A DNA stretch of 5,336 bases from an uncultured Woeseia sp. GTDB lineage: Bacteria > Pseudomonadota > Gammaproteobacteria > Steroidobacterales > Woeseiaceae. The notes beneath the pieces were generated by a model. That model was not told the origin of the DNA. It did not search any database and saw only the letters and a list, made by a program, of their open reading frames with translations. The translations under genes and the position numbers were made by a program. This document shows, one piece after another, positions 1 to 5,336 of the stretch. The stretch covers positions 1-5,336 of the forward strand of contig CALALV010000133.1 in assembly GCA_937925605.1 (NCBI GenBank), in the 5' to 3' direction. Each line of letters opens with the position of its first letter. Position 1 is the first letter of the stretch.

Positions 1-695
1 GGCGGCTGCTGCCGAAGGTCAGCGGCCGCGGCCACTACGGCCATCGCCTGCTGTTCGACGAGCAGGGTTTCCTGTTCGTAACCTCGGGCGAGCGCCAGAA
101 GTTCGACCCGGCGCAGGACATGGCCTCGAACCTCGGCAAGATCCTGCGCCTGCACGACGACGGCTCGCTGCCCGCGGACAACCCGTTCGCCGCCCGGGGC
201 GGCGTCGCGGCCGAGGTCTGGTCGCTCGGCCACCGCAACCCGCTCGGCATCGCGTTCGACGCGGACGGCCGGCTGTGGAGCAACGAGATGGGCCCGGCCG
301 GCGGTGACGAACTGAACCTGGTCGTGCGCGGCGAGAATTACGGCTACCCGCTGGTTTCGAACGGCAATCACTACAGCGGCCGCGACATCCCGGATCACGC
401 GACGCGGCCCGAGTTTGCGGCGCCGGAGATCACCTGGACGCCGGTCATCTCGCCGTCGTCGCTCGCGATCTACGACGGCGAGCTGTTTGCCGACTGGCAG
501 GGCGACGGCTTCATCGGCGGCCTGTCGGGCGAGACGCTGGTGCGCGTCGAGTTCGACGGGACGGAAGCGCGCGAGGCCGAGCGCTTCGCCATGGGCGAGC
601 GCATCCGTGCCGTCGTCGAGGGCCCGGACGGCGCGCTGTGGCTGCTCGAAGACGGTGCCGGCGGCCGCCTGCTCAGGCTCACGCCCGCGCCCTGA
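1..695 (+). CDS. PQQ-dependent aldose sugar dehydrogenase, YliI-like (5' end outside window)
   Basis: This is the C-terminal 230 codons of a soluble PQQ-dependent sugar dehydrogenase, a six-bladed beta-propeller that oxidises aldose sugars to lactones, usually in the periplasm. Reading is open from the left edge (first full codon at base 3), so the signal peptide and about 140 residues are missing, judged against roughly 370 residues for the family. Family motifs are visible: GHYGHRLLFD, whose His (bases 33-35) matches the catalytic base; WSLGHRNPLGI, whose Arg-Asn (234-239) matches the PQQ-binding pair; NEMGPAGGDELN, the calcium/PQQ loop; ENYGYPL; and GERIRAV followed by GPDG, whose two Arg (600-602, 606-608) match the late PQQ-contacting arginines. 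Motif roles come from knowledge of E. coli YliI and Acinetobacter soluble glucose dehydrogenase. The stop is TGA at 693-695. No PQQ synthesis genes are present here. The substrate cannot be told from sequence. The internal ATG at 120 is not the start, because conserved sequence continues upstream of it. Confidence 0.9.
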   Translation, partial: RLLPKVSGRGHYGHRLLFDEQGFLFVTSGERQKFDPAQDMASNLGKILRLHDDGSLPADNPFAARGGVAAEVWSLGHRNPLGIAFDADGRLWSNEMGPAGGDELNLVVRGENYGYPLVSNGNHYSGRDIPDHATRPEFAAPEITWTPVISPSSLAIYDGELFADWQGDGFIGGLSGETLVRVEFDGTEAREAERFAMGERIRAVVEGPDGALWLLEDGAGGRLLRLTPAP

Positions 696-725
696 ACCCG
701 GGCCGCGCCGGCGTACTACTGGCTC

Positions 726-730
726 GGAGG
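726..730 (+). promoter_or_regulatory. Ribosome binding site of the CNNM/CorC-like gene
   Basis: GGAGG lies four bases before the ATG at 735. This strong Shine-Dalgarno match fixes that start, which also leaves a complete first transmembrane helix at the N-terminus. Confidence 0.75.
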
Positions 731-734
731 AAAC

Positions 735-1997
735 ATGCTGTTATTCGTTAGCGCGGTCGCCGTGGTGCTGGTCGTGTCCTTCCTGTGCTCGATCTTCGAA
801 TCGGTGCTGCTGTCCATCAACCACGCCCAGATCGAGGCGCTGAACCAGCAAGGCCGCCCGGCCGGGCGGCTGCTCGCAGGCTTCAAGCGCAACATCGACG
901 TGCCGATCGCGGCGATCCTGATCCTCAACACGGCGGCGCACACGGTCGGCGCCTCGGTCGCCGGCGCGAGCTACGCGAACGTGTTCAACGAGCACACGCT
1001 GTGGCTGTTCACGATCATTTTCACGCTCGCCGTGCTGCTGTTCACCGAGATCATCCCCAAAACGCTCGGGGTGACCTTCAGCGGCCGGCTCGCCGTGCCG
1101 GTCGCGCGCGGCATTCAGTGGCTGACCTTCGCGCTGAAGCCGCTTGTTCTGCTGAGCGAGAAGATCTCGAGCAGCCTGCGCGGTCGTCACCGCCAGCCGG
1201 TGACCTCGGTCGACGAGATAAGGCTGCTCGCGGCGCTCGGCCGCAACGAGGGCATCGTCGGGCCGAGCACGGCCGACATCATTGTCGGCGCGACCCGGCT
1301 GCGTCAGATGCGCGCAACGGACGTCATGATTCCGCGGCAGCAGGTCAGTTTCCTGTCCGCGATGTCGAGCCGCGCGGAAATCCTCGAGCAGCTGAAGACG
1401 CTGCGCTACAGCCGCTACCCGTTCTCGCCGACGCAGGAGCTCGACGACGCATCCGGCATGGTCCTGGTCAAGGAGCTGCTCGCGTGGATGAACGAGCACC
1501 CGGACGACGAGATCGACTGGAGCGCCATTACGTTCGAGCCGCTGATCGTGCCGGAGAACAAGACGCTCAATTACCTGCTACGGCTGTTCCAGACCGCGCA
1601 GCGGCACATGGCGCTGGTCGTCGACGAGTATGGCGGCGTCGAGGGCATCGTCACGCTCGAGGACGTGCTCGAGGAGATCGTCGGCGAGATCGTCGACGAG
1701 AGCGACGTCGCCACCGAGGACATCTGGCCGCAGCCGGACGGCAGCTACCAGGTACGCGCGACGCTGGACCTGCGGCGGCTGTGCGCGGCGCTCGGCATCG
1801 ACTGGCGGCCGCGCGCCGACTATGCGACGGTCGCGGGCCTGCTGGCGGAGGAACTGGGCCACATCCCGAAGGCCGGCGACGCGATCGACTGGCGCGGCTA
1901 CCGGCTCGAAGTGCTGTCGGCGGGCCGCCGGCGCGCGGAGCTCGTCCGGATAATTCCGCCGGCCGGGGAACCTGACGAAGACGGAGACAGCGCATGA
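735..1997 (+). CDS. CNNM/CorC family membrane protein (DUF21, CBS pair, CorC_HlyC domain), putative cation transporter
   Basis: The complete 420-residue protein belongs to the CNNM/CorC (HlyC/CorC) family, inner-membrane proteins linked to Mg2+/Co2+ export and, in some members, Na+-coupled Mg2+ transport. Domain order is typical. A DUF21 membrane domain covers about residues 1-145, with helices near 2-24, 56-80, 88-108 and 119-141, carrying NTAAHTVGAS (65-74) and FTEIIPKTLG (103-112). A CBS pair covers about 193-320, with ATDVMIPRQQV (194-204), YSRYPF (225-230) and VVDEYGGVEGIVTLEDVLEE (295-314). A C-terminal CorC_HlyC domain covers about 328-408. The start at 735 is supported by GGAGG four bases upstream. 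The stop overlaps the next start as ATGA, suggesting translational coupling. The family is clear; the ion transported is not. Many members carry old 'hemolysin' names, and haemolysis should not be inferred. The membrane motif belongs to a variant subgroup (see findings). Confidence 0.92.
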   Translation: MLLFVSAVAVVLVVSFLCSIFESVLLSINHAQIEALNQQGRPAGRLLAGFKRNIDVPIAAILILNTAAHTVGASVAGASYANVFNEHTLWLFTIIFTLAVLLFTEIIPKTLGVTFSGRLAVPVARGIQWLTFALKPLVLLSEKISSSLRGRHRQPVTSVDEIRLLAALGRNEGIVGPSTADIIVGATRLRQMRATDVMIPRQQVSFLSAMSSRAEILEQLKTLRYSRYPFSPTQELDDASGMVLVKELLAWMNEHPDDEIDWSAITFEPLIVPENKTLNYLLRLFQTAQRHMALVVDEYGGVEGIVTLEDVLEEIVGEIVDESDVATEDIWPQPDGSYQVRATLDLRRLCAALGIDWRPRADYATVAGLLAEELGHIPKAGDAIDWRGYRLEVLSAGRRRAELVRIIPPAGEPDEDGDSA

Positions 1998-2653
1998 GCA
2001 AGGTACTGATCGTCGGCGCAAGCCGCGGCATCGGACTGGAACTGGCGCGGCAGTACGCCGCGCGCGGCGACGACGTGATCGCGACCTGCCGCGAGAGCAA
2101 CGACGAGCTCGACGCGCTGGGCGTGCGGGTCATCGACGACATCGACGTGACCTCGGACGAGTCGGTCGCCGAGCTCGTTGCGGCGCTGGGCGACGGGCAG
2201 CTCGACGTCGTCTTGCACAATGCCGGCATCCTGAAGCGCGACAGCTTCGACAATCTCGACTTCGACGGCATGCTCGAGCAGTACCGGGTCAACACGCTCG
2301 GCCCGTTGCGCGTCGCCCGCGGGCTCGCGAACCGGCTCGGCGAGGGCAGCAAGCTCGGCATCGTGTCGAGCCGGGTCGGCTCGATCGCCGACAATGGCTC
2401 GGGCGGCCACTACGGGTACCGCGTGTCCAAGACCGCGGTCAACATGGTCGGCACCAACCTGATGCACGACCTGAAGCCGCGCGGCGTTGCCGTCGCGCTG
2501 TTGCATCCCGGGTACGTGGCGACCGACATGACCGATGGCAACGGCATCCCGCCGGCAGAGGCCGCGGCCGGGCTGATCGAGCGCATGGACGAGCTCACGC
2601 TCGAGACCACGGGCGGCTTCTGGCACGCGAAGGGCGAGCGCCTGCCGTGGTAG
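1994..2653 (+). CDS. Short-chain dehydrogenase/reductase (SDR), C-factor-like
   Basis: This is a complete 219-residue classical SDR, a cytoplasmic NAD(P)-dependent oxidoreductase with a Rossmann fold. The cofactor-binding GASRGIG is at residues 8-14, directly after the first beta strand. HNAG (75-78) stabilises the central sheet. N100 is the family's conserved Asn, and Y142 with K146 (YRVSK) is the catalytic pair. The catalytic Ser is probably S126 in IVSSRVGS, with a loop slightly longer than usual before Tyr; S130 is an alternative. HPGYVATDM (171-179) is the usual segment after the active site. Length and the SSRVGS...GGHYGYRVSK pattern resemble the C-factor/sniffer-type carbonyl reductase branch. 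The ATG shares ATGA with the stop of the upstream gene, and GGAG at 1983-1986 sits seven bases before it, so co-translation is likely. The substrate cannot be predicted. An Arg (R11) in the glycine motif and R33 after the second strand (ATCRES) are compatible with NADPH preference, which is an inference. Confidence 0.92.
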   Translation: MSKVLIVGASRGIGLELARQYAARGDDVIATCRESNDELDALGVRVIDDIDVTSDESVAELVAALGDGQLDVVLHNAGILKRDSFDNLDFDGMLEQYRVNTLGPLRVARGLANRLGEGSKLGIVSSRVGSIADNGSGGHYGYRVSKTAVNMVGTNLMHDLKPRGVAVALLHPGYVATDMTDGNGIPPAEAAAGLIERMDELTLETTGGFWHAKGERLPW

Positions 2654-2660
2654 GCTGCGG

Positions 2661-2687
2661 GTCCCGGGGCCGACGGGCCCCGCGGAC
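2661..2687 (+). promoter_or_regulatory. GC-rich hairpin in the SDR-peptidase gap
   Basis: Bases 2665-2671 (CGGGGCC) pair perfectly with 2676-2682 (GGCCCCG) around the four-base loop GACG. After one bulged C at 2683, GTCC (2661-2664) pairs with GGAC (2684-2687), giving an 11-bp stem. No T run follows; a G-rich Shine-Dalgarno begins at once. It is therefore not a classical intrinsic terminator. It could act as a mRNA processing or stability element, a weak pause site, or a structure affecting access to the next ribosome binding site. The pairing is seen directly; the function is inference. Confidence 0.5.
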
Positions 2688-2690
2688 GGG

Positions 2691-2695
2691 GGGAG
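2691..2695 (+). promoter_or_regulatory. Ribosome binding site of the M28 peptidase gene
   Basis: GGGAG, inside a longer G run starting at 2688, lies four bases before the ATG at 2700. It favours this start over the in-frame ATG at 2706. It abuts the upstream hairpin, so the hairpin and ribosome binding could interact. Confidence 0.65.
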
Positions 2696-2699
2696 CCGA

Positions 2700-2765
2700 A
2701 TGAACATGCCATTGCCCGGCGGAATGCTGTGCGCCGCGCTGCTCGCGGCGGGCGGCGCGCACGCC
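2700..2765 (+). other. Signal peptide coding segment of the M28 peptidase
   Basis: The first 22 residues hold a short hydrophobic stretch (GGMLCAALLAAGGA) followed by AHA, a good signal peptidase I site before EAPAID. The n-region lacks Lys and Arg, which is unusual. C11 is not in a proper lipobox (Leu precedes it), so a lipoprotein is unlikely. Cleavage position is judged by eye. Confidence 0.65.
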
Positions 2766-4067
2766 GAAGCGCCCGCGATCGACCCGCGCCATGCCCTGGT
2801 CGACGCGGTATCCGCCGAGCGGCTCGAGGCCGACGTGCGCCGGCTGGTCGAGTTCGGCACCCGCCACACGCTGTCCGACACCCGCTCCGACAGCCGCGGC
2901 ATCGGCGCCGCGCGCCGCTGGATCGCGGACGAGTTCCGGCGCATCTCGGCCGACTGCGGCGGCTGCCTCGAGGTCCTGACCGTCTCCGGCACGGTCTCGG
3001 GCGAGCGCCGCATCCCCGACCCGGTCGAGGTCGTCAACGTCATCGCGATCCAGCGCGGCACGCTGGACCCGGAGCGCGTCGTCATGATGTCGGGCGACAT
3101 CGACTCGCGCGTCAGTGACCCGATGAATGCGACCGACGACTCGCCGGGCGCAAACGACAACGCGAGCGGGCTCGCCGGCACGCTCGAGGCCGCGCGCGTG
3201 CTGTCGCAGCACGAGTTCGCCGGCACGATTGTCTACGCGGCGCTGTCCGGCGAGGAACAGGGCCTGTTCGGCGGCCGGATCCTGGCCGAGCACGCGCTGG
3301 CCGAGGGCTGGCGGGTCAGGGCCGTGCTGAACAACGACATGATCGGCAACATCGCCGGCATCGACGGCGTCATCGACAACACCAGCGCGCGCATCTTCTC
3401 CGAGGGCACGCGCGTCGTGGAAACCGAAGCGGAGGCTCGCGAGCGCCGTTTCCAGGGCGGCGAGGTCGATTCGGCCTCGCGTAACCTCGCGCGCTACGTC
3501 GACCGCATGGCCGACGAGTTCATCCCGAACCTCGACACGATGATGATCTACCGCCTCGACCGCTTCGGCCGCGGCGGCCATCACCGGCCGTTCAACGAGG
3601 CCGGCATGCCGGGCGTGCGCATCATGGAGACGCACGAGCACTATCACCGCCAGCACCAGGACCTGCGCGTCGAGGACGGCATCCGCTACGGCGACACCAT
3701 CGACGGCGTCGACTTCGACTACGCGCGCAAGCTGACCGCGCTGAACGTCGTGTCGCTGGCCGGCATGGCGATGGCGCCGCCGTTCCCGGCGAACGTGACG
3801 ATCGAGGGCGCGGTCTCGCCCGACACGACGCTGCGCTGGTCGCTGCCCGAGGGGCGCGCCGCGGAAAACCTCGCCGGTTACCGGGTCTACTGGCGCCTGA
3901 CGACCGAGCCGCAGTGGAGCCGCAGTCGCTACGTCGGCAAAGTGGACGAGTACACGCTGCAGAACATCGTCATCGACAACTATTTCTTCGGCGTGGCGAG
4001 CGTGGCCGACAACGGCGCCGAGTCGCCGGTCGTCTTCCCCGGCGCCGCCGGCGCCTTCGGCGAGTAG
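2700..4067 (+). CDS. Exported M28-family zinc metallopeptidase with C-terminal FN3-like domain
   Basis: This complete 455-residue exported peptidase of the M28 (aminopeptidase Y/S) family probably removes N-terminal residues from peptides in the periplasm or outside the cell. A short signal peptide (residues 1-22, ending AHA before EAP) precedes the catalytic domain (about 30-360). Recognisable co-catalytic zinc-site motifs are SGDIDSR (131-137), PGANDNASG (149-157, bridging Asp D153), SGEEQGLFG (183-191, general base E185 and ligand E186) and NNDMIG (211-216, ligand D213). A His-rich segment, ETHEHYHRQHQD (310-321), should supply the last ligand. Position 133, normally the first ligand His, is Asp here. 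The mature protein has only two Cys, in CGGC (86-89). Residues about 362-448 look like a fibronectin-III fold (TLRW, AGYRVYWR, YFFGVASVADNGAESP), which is common at this place in related M28 proteins. GGGAG lies four bases before the start. The gene is 46 bases after the SDR and 25 bases before the antiporter. Substrate preference is unknown. Confidence 0.9.
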   Translation: MNMPLPGGMLCAALLAAGGAHAEAPAIDPRHALVDAVSAERLEADVRRLVEFGTRHTLSDTRSDSRGIGAARRWIADEFRRISADCGGCLEVLTVSGTVSGERRIPDPVEVVNVIAIQRGTLDPERVVMMSGDIDSRVSDPMNATDDSPGANDNASGLAGTLEAARVLSQHEFAGTIVYAALSGEEQGLFGGRILAEHALAEGWRVRAVLNNDMIGNIAGIDGVIDNTSARIFSEGTRVVETEAEARERRFQGGEVDSASRNLARYVDRMADEFIPNLDTMMIYRLDRFGRGGHHRPFNEAGMPGVRIMETHEHYHRQHQDLRVEDGIRYGDTIDGVDFDYARKLTALNVVSLAGMAMAPPFPANVTIEGAVSPDTTLRWSLPEGRAAENLAGYRVYWRLTTEPQWSRSRYVGKVDEYTLQNIVIDNYFFGVASVADNGAESPVVFPGAAGAFGE

Positions 4068-4092
4068 CGTACCTCGAGGAACCAACAGGCCA

Positions 4093-5336
4093 ATGAGCGA
4101 CGAGAACACGGAAGCATCCAAGCGGTTCGAACCCGCAATCGAGCCGAAACCGCCGACGATGCTCGACGCGCTGATCCCGGTAATCTCGCTGATCCTGATG
4201 CTCGCGCTCTCGGTCTACCTGTTCGGCGACGAGTCCTCGGCCGGGCCGAACCAGATCGTGCTGACGCTCGGCGCCGCGATCGCGGCGATCGTCGCGATGC
4301 AGAACGGCCACACCTGGCCGCGGATACTGAAGGCGATCGTCGCCGGCATCTCGACGGCAATGGGCGCGATCCTGATCCTGCTGTCGGTCGGCGGGCTGAT
4401 CGGCACCTGGCTGATGGCCGGCACGGTGCCGTCGCTGATCTACTACGGGCTCGAGATCCTCGACCCAGCCTGGTTCTACGCGGCGAGCTGCATCATCTGC
4501 GCGATCGCCGCGCTCGCGACCGGCAGCTCCTGGACCGTGGCCGGCACGCTCGGTGTCGCGCTGGTCGGCGTCGCGATGGGCCTCGGCCTGTCGCCCGCGA
4601 TCGCGGCCGGCGCGATCATCTCGGGCGCCTACTTCGGCGACAAGATGTCGCCGCTGTCGGACACGACCAACCTCGCACCCGCCGTCGTCGAAACCGATCT
4701 CTTCACCCACATCCGGCACATGGCCTGGACGACCGGGCCGTCGATCACGATCGCGCTCGTCCTGTTCGCCGGCGTCGGCCTGGCCGCCGACGTGCCCGAG
4801 GAGAACCTCGCGCTGCGCGAGCTGATGGCGACGCTCGATGCGACGTTCAATATCACGCCCCTCGCCCTGCTGCCGCTCGCGGTCGTGTTCTACCTGGCCT
4901 ACAAGAAGGTGCCGCCGCTGCCGACGATCCTGTTCGGCGCGCTGCTCGGCGGCTTCTTCGCGATCGTGCTGCAGCCGGACGTCGTGCTCGCGTTCGCGAA
5001 CTCGCCGGACCTGCCGACGGGGCTCGCGCTGACCAAGGGCGTCTGGCTCGCGCTGTCCGACGGCTACGTGTCGGCGACCGGCGTCGACGACGTCGACGCG
5101 CTGCTGTCGCGCGGCGGCATGAGCAGCATGCTGGTGACGATCTGGCTCATCCTGACCGCGCTCTCCTACGGCGCCGTGCTGGAGCACGCCGGCATGCTCA
5201 AGCGGCTGATCGAGTCGGCGCTGAAGGCGGCGAAGTCGACCGGCACGCTGGTCATGACCGTCGTCCTGAGCTGCATCGGCATCAACGTCGTCGCCGCCGA
5301 CCAGTACATCGCGATCGTGCTGCCCGGCAAGATGTA
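4093..5336 (+). CDS. nhaC: Na+/H+ antiporter, NhaC family (3' end outside window)
   Basis: The first 414 codons of an NhaC-type sodium/proton antiporter are present. It is a multi-span inner-membrane protein that exchanges cytoplasmic Na+ for external H+ in salt and pH homeostasis. Reading stays open to the right edge; NhaC proteins are usually about 460-490 residues, so some 50-80 are missing. Diagnostic motifs are GPNQIVLTLGA (51-61), AILILLSVGGLIGTW (92-106), LATGSSWTVAGTLG (141-154), GAYFGDKMSPLSDTTNLAP (178-196), LLSRGGMSSM (337-346), LSYGAVLEHAGML (357-369) and AADQYIAIVLPGKM (401-414). Around ten hydrophobic segments are visible, the first near 24-44, after a charged cytoplasmic N-terminus. 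The ATG at 4093 was chosen because the family-like N-terminus (PTMLDALIPV) follows shortly after. Its ribosome binding site is not ideal: GAGGA (4076-4080) is 12 bases away, and AGG (4087-4089) is only three. It begins 25 bases after the peptidase stop, so co-transcription is likely. Some NhaC relatives exchange malate/lactate, so the substrate is an inference from family. Confidence 0.92.
   Translation, partial: MSDENTEASKRFEPAIEPKPPTMLDALIPVISLILMLALSVYLFGDESSAGPNQIVLTLGAAIAAIVAMQNGHTWPRILKAIVAGISTAMGAILILLSVGGLIGTWLMAGTVPSLIYYGLEILDPAWFYAASCIICAIAALATGSSWTVAGTLGVALVGVAMGLGLSPAIAAGAIISGAYFGDKMSPLSDTTNLAPAVVETDLFTHIRHMAWTTGPSITIALVLFAGVGLAADVPEENLALRELMATLDATFNITPLALLPLAVVFYLAYKKVPPLPTILFGALLGGFFAIVLQPDVVLAFANSPDLPTGLALTKGVWLALSDGYVSATGVDDVDALLSRGGMSSMLVTIWLILTALSYGAVLEHAGMLKRLIESALKAAKSTGTLVMTVVLSCIGINVVAADQYIAIVLPGKM

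Noticed and set aside
120..695. Treating the ATG at 120 as the start of a short 191-residue protein
   Set aside because: Conserved PQQ-dehydrogenase sequence, including the catalytic His region, continues in frame upstream to the window edge, so the gene is cut by the window rather than short.
785..1975. Plus-strand 396-codon frame overlapping the CNNM gene
   Set aside because: It is a frame-shifted reading of the CNNM gene, with Arg/Ala-rich low-complexity product and no ribosome binding site.
1898..3226. Minus-strand open frame of 442 codons across the CNNM end, the SDR and the peptidase start
   Set aside because: It crosses three real genes and their junctions, has biased low-complexity composition and no motif; it is a shadow frame.
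4041..4055. GGCGCC repeated around GCC near the end of the peptidase gene, a possible terminator stem
   Set aside because: It is inside the coding frame (Gly-Ala-Ala-Gly-Ala), has only a three-base loop and no T tract, and the next gene follows 25 bases after the stop.
2595..4121. Long minus-strand open frame of 508 codons opposite the peptidase
   Set aside because: Its product is rich in Arg, Ala, Asp, Val and His with no recognisable domain. It lies opposite a well-supported gene with complete family motifs. Such long antisense frames are expected where GC-rich codon use suppresses stops.
5081..5099. Near-perfect palindrome: nine-base arms (GCGTCGACG) around a central A
   Set aside because: It lies within the NhaC coding frame, where it encodes GVDDVDA, a segment matching the family; Val-Asp repeats in GC-rich codons produce it readily. 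No reason to call it an operator.
3970..5187. Minus-strand open frame of 405 codons opposite the NhaC gene
   Set aside because: The composition is almost wholly Arg, Asp, Gln, His and Gly, typical of the antisense of a GC-rich membrane protein gene; the + strand frame carries diagnostic NhaC motifs.

Overview
This is a GC-rich window (clearly above 60% GC by eye, with G or C at most third codon positions). It is packed with five co-directional genes on the + strand, separated by at most about 46 bases. Codon use, the ATGA stop/start overlap and clear GGAG-type ribosome binding sites point to a free-living, high-GC bacterium. The protein families suggest a proteobacterium, most likely a gammaproteobacterium. 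That placement is an inference from family resemblance and is not proven by any marker gene here.

Layout from left to right: (1) the C-terminal part of a PQQ-dependent soluble aldose/glucose dehydrogenase of the YliI type, whose start lies before the window; (2) a complete CNNM/CorC-type membrane protein (DUF21, a CBS pair and a CorC_HlyC domain), probably for Mg2+/Co2+ or other cation transport; (3) a short-chain dehydrogenase/reductase whose start overlaps the previous stop by 4 bases; (4) an exported M28-family zinc metallopeptidase with a C-terminal fibronectin-III-like domain; (5) the first 414 codons of an NhaC-type Na+/H+ antiporter that runs off the right edge.

The spacing (39 bases, a 4-base overlap, 46 bases, 25 bases) fits one transcription unit or two adjoining ones. 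The only noticeable non-coding structure is a very GC-rich hairpin in the gap between the SDR and the peptidase, just upstream of the peptidase ribosome binding site. No promoter, RNA gene, mobile element, CRISPR array or phage signature was seen. The products do not form an obvious single pathway: a periplasmic sugar oxidoreductase, two cation transporters, a cytoplasmic oxidoreductase and a periplasmic or secreted peptidase. The window reads as ordinary chromosomal housekeeping and accessory metabolism. I found no evidence of a new defence or mobile system. The points most worth a second look are the Asp at the usual first metal-ligand His position of the M28 peptidase, the lone CxxC pair in that exported enzyme, the intergenic hairpin, and the variant membrane motif in the CNNM protein.
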